From Coprinellus micaceus (lineage: Eukaryota; Basidiomycota; Agaricomycetes; Agaricales; Psathyrellaceae), in NCBI GenBank assembly GCA_951394405.1, contig OX596336.1, positions 2,108,001 to 2,172,000 of the forward strand: a stretch of 64,000 bases of DNA, written 5' to 3'. How positions within the stretch are numbered: position 1 is the stretch's first letter; the number at the start of each line of letters is the position of its first letter. The position numbers were made by a program, and so were the translations under genes. The notes beneath the pieces were generated by a model. The model made no database searches. It saw only the letters and a program-made list of their open reading frames with translations, and was not told the origin of the DNA. Below are positions 10,829-21,528 of the stretch, in pieces.

Positions 10829-12655
10829 TCAGTTGGAGAACCTTGTCACTACCACCTCACCATCCTCGTCTTCCTCTTCCACCTCCCACTGGACCTTGAC
10901 CCCTGGACCCCAGCTAACATTCTTCTCGGGCCGAGTGACCCTCGGGGGTGTGGCACCACCGTCATCGGAAGGCCTCTGCTCCCCCTCTTCATCCTCACTG
11001 CTGAATTCGCTGTCGTAAAATTCTTGTCCATCATCATCCCCTTCTTGACTTTCGTCTTCCTCTTCCCTCCTATTCTTCATCTCCAGCAAAGACATGAGGT
11101 CACCACCGGCGTTTATCAGGGCAATAGCATTAGGATCGAGCTCCAGCGATCCGTCTGACGACCCCGAACTTCCTTCCTCCAAAGCCTCCTTGTTGGCTTT
11201 CGCGGCCTCCCTAGCAGCCTGCTCGGCGCGCTTCCTGCGCGCCTTCTCAGCCTCCTTGGCCCCAATCTCTTCCCAATCCTTCCTTTGTTGGTTGTAGTAT
11301 GCGCGCCTGAGCGCTTCTTCCCTGGCGGGACCACCATTCGTCTCGTCGAGCCCGTTCCCATCGAGGATGGTCGGGTTCCTCTTGACATGCTTCAAGAGGT
11401 GGTCTTCGAGCGCGTTGAGCGCCGCGAAGTTGGTTTCGATCATTTTCGCGCCCTTCTTCGCCGTGTTCCTCATCTTTTGGATGGTGGCTTGACTTCGGTC
11501 CACTTCTTTCTGGATCCCCTCTAGCTTGAGAGAAACGCTGGTCAGCTTTCGGAGAGTCTCGCGTATGTCACTCTTGGCGATAGGGCGGCTTTCGACGGCC
11601 TCGGGCTGTTGGTACGCAGGAGGAGCGGGGCCGGCGATGTTGGGGCTGGGGGACCTGTACCCGAGAACAGAAGGGTTCTTGGACGAGGTGGGCGAAAAGG
11701 GTGTGGCAGAAGGCGATCTGTTTTCTTTATCGGCTTCTTCGTCCAAACCGTAGACGTCGTTTTCCTTGTCCTCGTCGTCCTCGCCGTCGAGCTGGGCCCC
11801 AGACTGATCCGCCAGTCTTTTCCGCTCTGCTTCATACTCGCTATGAGCCCCTGACGAAGGGCCGAGTGGGGAGGCGGCTGGGGTGATAGGGGGAAGCGGC
11901 TCGGGGCTGGCTCCACGAAGGGGAACAGGTGTCGCGTCGGCTGGCCGCTCGATGGGGGTTGGTTCGCGTTCGTATAGTGTCTGTCCTACCGCACGAGGCA
12001 TGTTTTCGTCTACGATGGGTGTGAGGTGAGAAGAGGCGTATAGGGCAGTGGCCACATACCGAGTCTTAAAACAGCCAGTGCAATATCAGCCTTCTGCTTA
12101 GCCACTCGAGCCTGCTCGGCGGCTTCTTCGGCCTCGCTTGCTAGCCTCTCGGCTTCCTCTATCTGAATCCTCCTGCGCTTGGCCTCTCGGGCCTCCGCAG
12201 GCCCGGTGGAGCGACCGGCGCTGCCGGCTTGAGGATGGGGAGGGGTGCTGGCCCTGTTCTCGGTCCCTGCGCTGGCCCTGGTGCGGCTCCGCGAGCTTCG
12301 TGCGGCGGGGGGGTTCTCGTCATTGAGAGGTTGCGCCACTGGCGTCATGACTTGAGACTGCTGTTCGATGTCGGCGGAGGAGGCGCGTCGCGAAGAGGCT
12401 GCTTCTTCTTCAAGCTCTTCAGCCTCGCGCAGTTGCTGGACGATCTCGGCGATGATAACTTCACTCTTCATGTTGGCCTTGACGCCCATGGACTACAGCG
12501 ACGTCAGTAACGTGCCACCGCGACGTAGAAGACGGTGGCGAGACGCCTCGGATGGAGAGAATGCGCACCTTGGCCTTCGCTTGCAACTGCCTGCGCGTCA
12601 GATGCGACAAGCTCTCCTTCGTATCTCGGATCGGGCTGCGCGATCTCTTCGGCAT
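10829..12655 (-). CDS. SAP-like, coiled-coil nuclear-type protein
   Basis: Exons 12655-12569, 12492-12060 and 12009-10829 give 566 residues. The N-terminus is basic (MPKRSRSPIRD). Residues about 15-50 read LTRRQLQAKAK then SMGVKANMKSEVIIAEIV across the first intron, which fits the helix-turn-helix pattern of a SAP DNA-binding motif. A disordered Ser/Pro segment, a KRRRIQIEEAERLASEAEEA coiled coil, a second helical region around SDIRETLRKLTSVSLKLEGI and an alanine/lysine-rich helix follow. The last hundred residues are strongly acidic. The overall make-up suggests a chromatin or kinetochore-type structural protein, but I do not recognise a named family. The gene is divergent from 13773-14611. 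Confidence 0.75.
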
Positions 12656-13772
12656 GGTTGTTCGTTGTACTGGATTCGCAGGGTGCGTGGGGTATGGGCT
12701 ATGGTGTGCCTGCGTGCGGTCGACGACGATGAGCGGGGGTGTTTGGATGTGGGTGAGGGAAGAGAATTGGGCCCAACAGCGTCGGGTGGTGTTGTCTATG
12801 CCGGACCAAACAATACATCCTCCGTTTTGTCTCCCGTTTAGGAAAGTCGGTGTTGGCCTCGTGTCTCGAAATCGAGCGGCATATTTTTGTCTCTATAACG
12901 CTGGTCTTCGCGTCCTTTTTCATTCGATAGAGGCTTCAGCCGAGATTTAATTGTAGAGCAATAGCCACAGACAAGCGCGAATCCGCCACTCGGCCTTGTC
13001 TCGATTATCTCCTTGTCTTGTGGCTCAACCACGCGCCTGGAGTTAGCCACTAGCTGCTCTCCTCGTCCCTTTTTTCGAATGCGAAGCGTTCCTGCGCGTT
13101 CCTATGCCTTTCAACTGTGCCAGATATCCTCGTCACAGCAAGCCCCTAAGAATGGATTGATCTCGCTACCTGCCATATCGGGTTGTTCACCAGTGATCAC
13201 GTGCATTTCTTGGTATTTACCCGATAGGGGCGGACAATAAGGAAGGTGAAATTCAGGCGTTATTGGACCCTTTGACTCAAAAGTCAGGTGTCGGAGAGTG
13301 AGCTCCGTTGTACAGCTGTACGTATCGTAGATGGGCCATGTTCTCGGTGTGGAAGATGTATAATGGAGGAAAACATCGCGCCGTCCGCCAATATAAGCTG
13401 CATCAAACTGCACACCACCATCCTTGGACCGCCGGCTTTGAAGCTCTGAGCGGTGAATTAGAGGCCCTGAGTGACACTCTATAGATAGACTTTCACGTAA
13501 ATTGCTGGAGATTTGGAGCTGTTCGAAGACGATTTGGGAATTGCCACCGGAACGACGGTCCAAACACCTACTAAAACGGGGGCACGGCCAATTCATTGTT
13601 CCCCGTGAGTACTACGGGTTCGTAGCTTTTATAGATAGGACCAGTGACCACTCGATTTCTTCAACTTCAACTTCAACCACTATCGTTGTGACCCTGCTCG
13701 CTGTCTGCCCTCCGCTACAGACTCTACCAACCAAAACCAGCCGAGCAACCACCCTCGAGAACGCGATACACC
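12656..13772. other. Divergent promoter region
   Basis: About 1.1 kb between two divergently transcribed nuclear-type protein genes. An open frame on the minus strand (13596-13111) has no recognisable domain and covers the likely promoter, so I do not call it. No repeat is seen. Confidence 0.5.
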
Positions 13773-14611
13773 ATGCCCAGGTCAGGAAAACAGAAAGAAG
13801 TCGTCCGCAGGTCGTCCGAGGAGATAATTGGAGAGGACGTTCAGGTCGAGCCGGGGATGGTCAATGGTGCGTGGTACTTGAGTTCTCTGAGGTGTGCTTC
13901 AGCTCATCAGTTATAGGAGTCGGCGGGCAACATCCTACCGGGGCGCAATATCAGCTGGAGCACACGAACGCTACGGCGGGACCTTCCAACCTCAACCACG
14001 CATCCCCAGGCCAGAACGGCAGCTCGATTCCCGAACTCGAAGCTCCCAGCGGGCTGGCTAACGAGGCCGACGTTCTCGAGACCGTTGACCTCCTCAACGC
14101 CCTCTCGCAGAATATCCAAGATGTCCGCCGTAACATCGCCAAAACGAGCAATGACGTTGAAAAGATCTACCAGGACCTGGAAGCCACCCGGAGAATGAAG
14201 CAGATGGTGCGGTTCAGGCGCAAGCGGATCGAGACCTTCATCGAGAATTTCCACCGCGAGAAGCGGAGGCTCTCCTGGGAGACCCTCTGGGGCCCCAAGA
14301 ACGGGAAGGTCATCATCAACACCGCGGCTACCGACTCGGATCACCACAACCAGCTTTACATGTCGGAGACGGAGCTCGAGGCCTGGGGAGTGGATGTCGC
14401 CAAGATTCCCGATCGCGAGGCACTCAAGGAGGCCTATAAACAGTACGTGTGCCTTCTTGGTCACCGAGGAGGAGCGCCTGACGGGCAGTGCAGGAAGCGC
14501 AAGCGCAGCCGCGAAGGGGACGAGGAGACACCCCAGGCCAAGAAGAAGAGGGTGGCGCTGCTCAATGGATCGTTCATGTTCGAAGTGCCTGATTACAAGA
14601 CGCTTGAGTAG
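13773..14611 (+). CDS. Uncharacterised coiled-coil nuclear-type protein
   Basis: Exons 13773-13866, 13917-14442 and 14494-14611 give 245 residues. The start MPRSGKQKEVVRRSSEE is followed by a disordered segment. A long helix covers roughly residues 80-150 (ETVDLLNALSQNIQDVRRNI onward, with many Arg/Lys in FRRKRIETF). A small block with WETLWGPKNGKVIIN and ETELEAWGVDVAKIPD comes next, then a bipartite basic signal (KRKRSRE...KKKRV) and a conserved-looking tail GSFMFEVPDYKTLE. The second intron is 51 nt and free of stops. I do not recognise the family. The basic clusters suggest nuclear location. Confidence 0.75.
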
Positions 14612-14984
14612 TGGGCCTGCCTTTTTGTATTGAGACAATAGTCTAGTCAATAGGATCTGTGATTGCAGCGCGCGGAACCGGGCAGCAGGGTGTGGGAATT
14701 TTTTTGGGTGGGGCTGGAGTGGATGGGGCGGTGGATGGATGTTGGTTCAGGACAGTCTCCTTTGCCAGTGCCGGATCGCTACCACACAGCGTCCGCGTTT
14801 CTTCTTCTAGACACCCCCCGTCTTGCAGCAGCTTTCTCGCCTGCTGGCAGGTCATTTTGACGACCATCCGCCACCCGATTACCATCGACTCTGAAAAAAC
14901 GACGCACGACCATTACACCGTTTGCACTTCAAAATTCGTGAGTCGCTCCTCGTCGTCCGACGCAGCGAGCTCACCCTCTCCAGA
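14612..14984. other. Intergenic spacer upstream of eIF4G
   Basis: About 370 bp that should contain the eIF4G promoter and 5' leader. There is a pyrimidine-rich stretch shortly before the ATG, usual for highly expressed fungal genes. No gene is seen. Confidence 0.5.
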
Positions 14985-17900
14985 ATGAGCAAATCGTCAA
15001 CAGGCACACCCGCAAAACACCTTCCAGCAAAGTCAGCCTGGTCAAGGGGTCCCCCACAGCCAGCGCCATCCCCCCGCTCCCAGTCTCCCGCCCCATCTGC
15101 TCAATCCCAGAGCCATCCCACCCACTCTAGACGGCCCAGTGCGCTTGGACAGGCTGTACCTATCAAAGATGGTGTCAGCATCCCCCGCAACAACATAGGC
15201 GTCGCTGCCGCAAAACAAGGTCCGCCCCCTCCTCTCCATTTTCGTCCCCGCTGACCTTTATTTTCCAGGCTCGCCCGTTACTTTTGGATCCATAGATGAC
15301 GCATCTGCGCCAATTTCATCGTCGCCGGCAGCTCCGAACCCCATAAAAGAGAGCGTCGTAAAATCGTTTGGCACCGTTCCAGCTGCCCCCGCGACCGCAT
15401 CGTCCCATATCAACGGGAAGGCCTCCATTTCAGCAGTCCGCTCAGCAAGTGTCTCGGCGAACCCGCTCGCCACTTCCTCGTCTTTCGGGCCATCGGCCTC
15501 CACCTCGACTGCGACACCCTCTGCCCCTGCCGCGGCCTCAGGGCACAAACTTGAGAAGCCCGACATCAAAAAATTGTTCCAGGGCTCGTCGGCGCCAGCT
15601 GCAAGCGCGGCTGAGACACAATCTCCATCTTTGCGTTCCGCGAACCTCCCCTCCCAGCACCAGTCGCAAAACCCCCCACCGTCGCAGCCTCAATTCGGCT
15701 CCCATTTCACACCCTTCGTTCCCGGTAGGCAAGCCGGTCCCTCTGGCCCCGGCAATGGACCCTCAAGATCGCCCGTTTACCCTCGCCAAATGCCTAATGG
15801 CGGTGGTCCTCGGTCACAGCCCCCCAACGGTGGGGCACCCGGCCTCTCAAGCCCTCGCTTAGGTCCGCCTCACACTCCCCAACAGACGGCTGGACCCCAA
15901 CCCCCTGCACCTGTCCCTGGGCAAGTGCCCCCGCAATACGCCTGGGGCGGTTACTACGTACGTACCTGCAATTCGCTGTCATTTAGGTGTTAAGCTTACC
16001 ACAGCTCCAGTACCCTCCGGAGTACATGGGTTACTCGCAATGGGGTTACGTACAGCCTGGTATGCCTCCCCAGCCCAACCACCCGCACGGACCACATCTT
16101 GTCCAACCTCCCCATGCGCCTCCTCATGGTACTATGCCTATGTCTCCCCGCAATGCCCCTCAACACCTTCCTTCAACGCCTACCATGTCACATGCGACCC
16201 CTAATCCTATTCATCCTCCCCATCCTCCCCCGCCTCTTTCCCACACGACTAGTAATATCAGCAGCGTGTCGTCCCCTCCTCCGACCCCATCTTCATCTGC
16301 GCGTCTGAGTGCGAACTCTTCGGCGTTTGTTCCTCGACCCACGAGTAAGATAGTGCTTAAGAATCAAGACGGGAAGGAGATCAACCTTGAGGCCCTGAAG
16401 CAAACCGCTCATAGCCCCGCCACCACCGCTCCTCCCTCTAGCACGGGCTCACCCTTCCGGGGCAGCAGTCCTGGCACTCCCAAGCGCGCTTCAGTCCGGA
16501 TGGAGACTGAAGAGCAGCGCAAGAAACGCATAGCTGAGGAAGAGGAGAAGGGCAAAGAGAAACAGCGACAGCAGGCCGAGGCTGAAGCAAAGGTCAAGCA
16601 GGCTAAGGAAGCGGAGGAGCGCAAGGCTAAGGAGGAGGAGGCGCGCAAGAAGAAGGAGGAAGATGATGAGAAGGAACGAGTTCGTAAGGCTGAGGAGGAG
16701 AAGGAGCGAGCACGCAAAGAGGAGGAGGATCGCAGGATCAAGGAGGAGGAAGACCGCAAGAAGAAGGAAGAGGAAGAAGAGAAGGAGCGCGTCCGTCAAG
16801 AAGAGGTACGCAAGGCCAAGGATGAGGAGGAGCGCAAGAGGAAGGAGGAAGAGGAGCAGCAGCGCAAGGAGGAGGAGAAGAAGGCGAAGGAGGAGGCCGA
16901 CCGCAAGGCAGCTGAGGACAAGGAGGCAGCCGAGAGGAAGCAGAAGGAGGAAGAGGCAATGAAGATCGAGGCCGCTGACGAGGCCGCTGCTCCCGAGGAG
17001 GGTGAAGTGGTCGAAGCTAACGGTGAAACTCAGTCCTCCGACGCCAAGAAGTCGAAGGAGCCTCTTCGTATCGACACCACGACCCCCACCTCCAACCCTG
17101 CCGATCTTGGAAGGAAGCGCCCTGTTCCTGGCCCCCTCGACCTTAGCGCTGCCAAAGTCAGCAGGCAATCCTCCCTCTCGACTGCCCGCCTCATCGAGGA
17201 CATTAACACGATCAAGTATCCTGAAGGTATCAGCAGTCCCAAACCTGAACTCAACGAGAATGCAAAGCCTGGACAGTTCCGGTGGGTATCGACGCCTCTT
17301 GGACCCCGATTGTTTAACTAACTTGCTCTTTAGTTATGATCGCGACTTCTTACTCCAGTTCATGGGTGTCTGCAAGGAGAAACCTCCCAACCTCCCTCCT
17401 CTCGACGCCATCGGCCTCGAGCCCATCGACCCTTCTGCCCTTGCCATGTCCCGCGGCGGTTCCCGTGGTGGCGGACATCGTGGTCCCTCTAATTTGGGCC
17501 CCGCACGCCAGGCTTCCATCGGCAGCTTCAAGGCGAGCGGTACCAGTGGTTTCGGTGGTATGGGCAACTTCGGTACCACCGGCAAGCTTACCAGTGAGGA
17601 ACGGTTCAACCTCGCGAATCGGTCGACTTCGGGTCCCGCTGCTGCTCTCCCTCCACAGTTTGGTCGCAACCAGATGCAGCGTACTCCCAGCCAAGGCGGC
17701 CGGGAGCGCGTTCGCAGCAAGCGTGGTGAGAAGCGCCCGCCTATCGAGAGCGGAAAAGGTGGCTTCCACGACCGTGGCGGCAGCTATGCTCAGCAGCAGC
17801 AGCAGGCTCTCAGCCTCGAACCCGTTGTCCCTCTCCAACCCAGTGCCAACCGTTGGGATCGCAAAGCCCTGCACAACGCCGACATCGACACGCCCGAGCT

Positions 17901-19790
17901 CGTCGATCGTAAGGTTAAGGGACTGCTCAACAAACTTACCATGGAGAAGTTCGACTCTATTTCGGACCAGATTATCACGTGGGCGAACAAGTCTGAGGAT
18001 GAGAAGGACGGCCGTACGTTGATCCAGGTTATTCGACTCGTCTTTGAGAAGGCAACCGACGAAGCTGCTTGGTCGGAGATGTACGCTCGCCTCTGCCGCA
18101 AGATGATGGAGCGTATTAGCCCAAAGGTTCAGGATGACGGCATTACCAACACGGAGGGCAAGCCCATCGCTGGTGGCCAGCTCTTCAGGAAGTACCTCCT
18201 CAATCGATGCCAAGAAGACTTTGAGCGTGGATGGGTCAACAAGGAGGCTACTGCCGCCGCCGCCGCCTCCAAGAAGTCCGAGGACGATGCTGTTCAAGCT
18301 GCCAACGAGGGCAAAGATGCCGACGCTGAGGAGGTGGCGCTCTATTCCGAAGAGTACTATGCCGCTCAGAAGGCCAAGCGTCAAGGTCTTGGTCTCATCA
18401 AGTTCATTGGTGAACTCTTCAAGCTCCAGATGTTGACCGAGCGTATCATGCACGAGTGTGTGAAGAAGTTGCTCGGTAACGTCGAGAACCCTGAGGAGGA
18501 GGAGATTGAGAGCTTGTGCAAGTTGCTCACCACTGTCGGTGCTATCCTCGATACACCCAAGGCCCGCGCCCACATGGACATCTACTTCTCACGCATGAAG
18601 GAGCTCACGAAGAGCCTCAACGTCAGCTCACGTATGCAGTTCATGCTTCAGGTACGCATTGATATCATCCTGATCATCCTTCTGGTTCTAACACCTTTTT
18701 CTAGGACATCCTTGAACTGCGTGATCGTAAGTGGATTGCTCGAAATGCTGCCGCCGTTCCCACCACCATCGCCAAGCTTCATGAGAACGTGCGTGTTTTC
18801 TGCGACCAATTCCTCCACCTTTTCTCATCTCAATCTTTTCGTAGGTTGCAAAGGAGAAGGCTGCCACTGAGAAGGACGCCTACCGCCAGAACACCATGTC
18901 TCGGACCAGCTCGAACCGTGGCCGTGGCCGCGGCGACTTTGAGCAACAAGGTCCTGATGGTTGGGCTGTCGCTGGTGGTCCTCCTCGTCCACCTCCCAAG
19001 GCTGGAGACCTGTCGAACTTCGGCAAGATCCAGAAGGCCCAGCAAATGACCTTCGGGCCTTCTAGCGTCTTCTCGAAGAACAAGGACGCTAAACGGGAAC
19101 AGCCCATCTCTCGCTCTGCCTCAAGTTCAAACATGTTCTCCATGCTCAGCCAACAGGCTGACGCTGCACCAGAACCGAAAGCTGGTACGTGTTCCGGGAC
19201 TAATATTTACGTTTGACAGACTTCTGACATTCTCCCAAATCTTAGAACCTCAACGGAAAAAGTTGGTTTTGCAACCTCGTTCTGTTCCCAAGGGGGATGA
19301 GCCATCGGCATCGAATGCTGGCTCTGATAGCGGCAGCGATGACGAGGATGCCGCTCCCGCCGCTCCCGTCGATATGAGCGATGAAGACGCGAAGAAGAAG
19401 ATCGAGGAGGACCTCAAGGAGTTGTTCGCAGTCAGGAACGTCGATGAAGCAGAGAATTACTTCACCGCCCTACCATCCAAACATCACCATTCCTTGATTG
19501 ATAAGGTTGTGTCGAAGGCGGTCGAATCGAAGGCGGCGGACACGGAACTCGTGGCGAACTTCTTCGAACGTGCTACCTCGAAGGAGTTGGTTTCATCAAC
19601 CGCGTTCGAATCTGGGTTTGAGAACATCGCTGAGTTTATCTACGACATCGCTGTGGATGCTCCCCATGCACCCAAACTCTTTGCCCAGATGGTTAAGGCC
19701 GCCGGTTTGACCGAGGATGCCCGCAAGCGGATATCGCAGAAGGCGTTCGAGGAGGGCGATAGGGACAAGCTTTTTGCTCTCCTGTCGTAG
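14985..19790 (+). CDS. eIF4G: Translation initiation factor eIF4G
   Basis: Exons 14985-15219, 15269-15957, 16005-17281, 17334-18651, 18705-18788, 18845-19184 and 19246-19790 give 1495 residues. The Ser/Pro/Gln-rich N-terminus is followed by a nearly unbroken Glu/Lys/Arg segment of about 150 residues (roughly 16500-16975). Just after the 17282-17333 intron comes YDRDFLL, matching the eIF4E-binding consensus YxxxxL-hydrophobic. The MIF4G domain (eIF4A binding) runs from about 17870 to 18750, starting at ALHNADIDTPELVDRKVKGL. An arginine/glycine-containing linker and a C-terminal MA3-type HEAT domain (from 19380, DLKELFAVRNVDEAENYFTA) complete the protein. It bridges capped mRNA, eIF4E, eIF4A and the 40S subunit in the cytoplasm. 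The last residues are ...DKLFALLS. Family assignment is firm. Confidence 0.95.
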
Positions 19791-20551
19791 GGTGCTGTCC
19801 CTGCTCCTGTTCGTTTCCCTTGGTATCCTGTCTTCGTTCGTCGTTCATATCCCCCCTGTGTCTCTTGTCATCCATCATCCTCTTGCACTCTCCTTTTGAC
19901 TTGTACAGGTACCTTTCACTGGTTGGCACTTCCTTGTTTGCTCATTCCACCGGGCCGAACACTTTCGTTATTTCCACCTTTCTCTATGGCGAGCCATTGA
20001 TCCCCTCATGCATAACTTATGTTGTCATGTCTTTCATGTGTACAGTAGCCATACGCCGACTATCATAGACACTAGATCATCGTAATCTTTCTATTGATTC
20101 TTGACACCTCGTAGCTAGTCTAACAATCCGGGTTCTACTATGCAATGGCTTGCAGGCTTCGAAACGCTCGGCGATTTTGGTGGGTGCCGTTCCAGTAAGG
20201 GCCACCAGCAAATAATTGGTAGCTGTGGGGCTTTGGGGGTCACCGGCACCTGCAGGCTGGCCTCTGTTTTCGTTCACGATGAGTAGATAAATTTCACCCG
20301 TGACATGGACGTACGGCCTAGTGTTAGCACCCATTTCCGTTCATTGGTAGTACGATTGGGTTCGTCGTAATCCAGCAATCCCAGCAGATGAAAGGATGAA
20401 AAGGCGAACGTGTTGACAGCGGCTTCTGTTGGCCTGGCGCCGGAAGTACGCATAGGAATAGTAAGTAGTATTCGCCATGGTGTGGGTGGGGGTGAAGTGC
20501 TGGACCTACAAAAGACGCTAGATCCGTCTGTCGATTATTGACACCTCGTGG
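19791..20551. other. Intergenic spacer with diverged direct repeats
   Basis: After the eIF4G 3' UTR, a 25-bp sequence containing TTGACACCTCGT occurs at about 20093-20117 and again at about 20533-20557 (four mismatches, same orientation). Between them lies an open frame on the minus strand (20334-20077) without a recognisable domain. This looks like decayed repeat DNA. Confidence 0.4.
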
Positions 20552-21246
20552 CTACTATTGATGACATAGTGATGCAAAAGGTCATAGTGTTGCAAAAACA
20601 GGTCTGAGGGGACCAGTTCTCCGATTCTGGTCATCTAAATTATACCAAAGTTCATGAATTTGCGTTCTGAGTACGCTAGTGAAGAGTTTACAGAAATCGG
20701 ACTACTCCTCAGCTCAGGACTTCGTTATCTGTGCCAAATTCAACGCAAATTTGGTGAACTCCGTTTGCAAAACCAACCATGAGCTCTCCATAGGAGGGTA
20801 GGGATGGTATAAAAGGGCTCAGGGTATTTCAAACATGGTACACAACGTAGTACACCACTTATAGTAGGCATCCGCGATGGGAGGACTCCAGGATAGGTGG
20901 AGGAGTCGCCGCGTGACGGGATGAGCGGAATCGTTTGAGCGAAATTTCCAACTCCGACAGGGAAACCGGCGAAATCGCGTCCCACGTCGTAACGCTGGCC
21001 TGCTGTTGGAGTGTGACTGCCGCCGATGCCGTCCGTCACATTTTTGCAACACTATGACTTTTGCACCTCTCTCCCGGAACGTCTCTGGCACAACGACACC
21101 TCCCCGGATTTTCCTGAAATTTCACAGAACGCTAACTCATATGTACGTCAACACGTCCACAAACTTTGAAAGGTCCACCCTTCGTTGTTCCTTCACCATC
21201 AGTTATTTTGCAAAGATTTTGCAACACTATGTCATCAATAGTATGT
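20552..21246. repeat. Inverted-repeat element (foldback/MITE-like)
   Basis: The left end (20553-20579) reads TACTATTGATGACATAGTGA then TGCAAAA. The right end (21217-21243) is its reverse complement with one mismatch. A second, internal pair is also inverted: the sequence at 20573-20598 (TGCAAAAGGTCATAGTGTTG and so on) matches the reverse complement of 21041-21066 with a one-base gap. The roughly 700-bp interior has no coding potential that I recognise, but it contains a strong plus-strand TATA-like box at 20808. Best read as a non-autonomous DNA element or its remnant. Confidence 0.55.
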
Positions 21247-21378
21247 CCAGTTGTGTCCATGGTGGCGGATCTTTTTGCGGACACGACCAATAGGTTACCC
21301 CAAATGGTCGCTCCAGTTTGGCCTCCAGCTATTTTGAAAGCTCCGTTTCAGATTGCTCATTGAAATTTGAAAGAATGT

Positions 21379-21385
21379 TATAAAG
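21379..21385 (+). promoter_or_regulatory. TATA-like box upstream of TRK1
   Basis: TATAAAG lies about 145 bp upstream of the inferred TRK1 start codon at 21529, a reasonable distance for a fungal core promoter with a short leader. No other element is evident nearby. Confidence 0.4.
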
Positions 21386-21528
21386 GCCTCTGCCCCCAAT
21401 CTCCACCCACTCTTCTGCCCCTTCCCTTTCTGCTCTATCATCCGCACAAGCTCGGCCAGCCCGTGATAGTGTTCTAGCTCGGGATTTGACGCCCACCAGC
21501 TGTCATAGAACTCGTCACCGTGCCTGGA

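Noticed and set aside
13111..13596. 161-codon open frame on the minus strand
   Set aside because: No recognisable domain, no clear promoter or splice structure, and it covers the shared promoter of two divergent genes.
16491..17168. Leucine-rich 'membrane protein' on the minus strand opposite eIF4G
   Set aside because: It is the antisense reading of GAG/AAG codon repeats in the Glu/Lys helix; such shadows give long Leu-rich frames.
17350..18573. 407-codon minus-strand frame opposite the MIF4G region
   Set aside because: Antisense shadow of a conserved plus-strand domain with strong third-position GC bias.
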